DNA from: Rhodospirillales bacterium
Lineage (GTDB): Bacteria > Pseudomonadota > Alphaproteobacteria > Reyranellales > Reyranellaceae
Assembly (NCBI GenBank): GCA_947466085.1
Contig: CANIEC010000037.1
Span: forward strand, 1-34,317
Direction: 5' to 3'
Length of the DNA: 34,317 bases
Shown here piece by piece: positions 34,135-34,317 of the stretch. The notes under the pieces are model-generated. The model had not been told where the DNA came from and ran no database searches. It saw nothing but the letters and a program-made list of their open reading frames with translations. The position numbers and the translations under genes were made by a program. Positions within the stretch are counted from its first letter, which is position 1. Every line of letters begins with the position of its first letter.

Positions 34135-34317
34135 TGCGGCCGGTACATGGCGTCGATCTGATCCTTGTACTTCGTGTTCACGAACGACCGCTTCAGCTTC
34201 ATCGTCGGCGTCAGCTCCTCGTCCTCGGGGGTGAGCTGCTGCTCGATCAGATAGAAGCGCTTGATCGTCTCGACGCGGGCGAAGTTGGCGTTCACCCTCT
34301 CGATCTCCGACCAGATC
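34135..34317 (-). CDS. Acyl-CoA synthetase (AMP-dependent ligase), C-terminal fragment cut by window edge
   Basis: About 60 codons are open from the right edge to a TGA at 34135-34137. The peptide contains NANFARVETIKRFYLIEQ, then LTPEDEELTPTMKLKRSFV and YKDQIDAMY. These match the C-terminal subdomain of long-chain acyl-CoA synthetases (FadD/FAA type), where L-T-P-T-x-K-x-K-R carries the catalytic lysine that positions the adenylate. The N-terminal adenylation domain lies outside the window. Only the end of the gene is visible, so its substrate class cannot be judged. Confidence 0.85.

Overview
The window is high-GC DNA with densely packed, translationally overlapping genes. It looks like an alphaproteobacterial chromosome segment. 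The grounds are an EcfG-type (general stress response) promoter ahead of an OmpA-like lipoprotein gene, a TamA/TamB pair, a catabolic gene repertoire typical of Rhizobiales or Reyranella-like soil organisms, and palindromic interspersed repeats between convergent genes. The genus is inference only. I see no rRNA, tRNA, CRISPR array or intact insertion sequence.

Layout. (1) 1-841: 3' part of a persulfide dioxygenase-rhodanese fusion. A gap of about 380 bp follows, holding a decayed IS5-like transposase fragment and one copy of an AT-rich repeat. (2) 1220-7334, minus strand: an operon of a 2-oxoglutarate/Fe(II) oxygenase, an orphan peptide-type substrate-binding protein, two MHS-family MFS transporters in tandem and a secreted-looking amidohydrolase. 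(3) 7473-8231: a DUF4239-type membrane protein. (4) 8248-17547: the most interesting block. A minus-strand regulator made of an AroM-like domain fused to a LuxR-type HTH is transcribed divergently from an eight-gene operon: two tandem DUF917 (S-methyl-thiohydantoin-desulfurase-like) proteins, a HyuA-type hydantoinase/oxoprolinase, a complete PotABCD-type ABC importer and a stand-alone AroM protein. The operon therefore encodes uptake, processing and probably racemisation or isomerisation of one small molecule. Its likely regulator senses through a copy of the same domain as the last enzyme, but without that enzyme's two candidate cysteines.

(5) 17552-25950, minus strand: envelope genes. These are a CopC-like protein, a DedA protein, an OmpA-like lipoprotein with a strong terminator and an EcfG-type promoter, tamB, tamA and an exported protein of unknown function. 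(6) 26105-31654: aromatic and redox catabolism, with an SDR, LigA-like and LigB-like extradiol dioxygenase subunits, a 2OG-Fe oxygenase, an alpha/beta hydrolase and two tandem SDRs. The two convergent junctions here each carry a large inverted repeat. (7) 31715-32352: two tandem small lipoproteins sharing a Cys-containing module with the C-terminus of the OmpA-like protein. (8) 32431-34317, minus strand: a branched-chain-amino-acid-type binding protein, a collapsed remnant of a second such gene, and the C-terminus of an acyl-CoA synthetase running off the window.

A recurring theme is tandem paralogue pairs: two MFS, two DUF917, two SDR and two lipoproteins.
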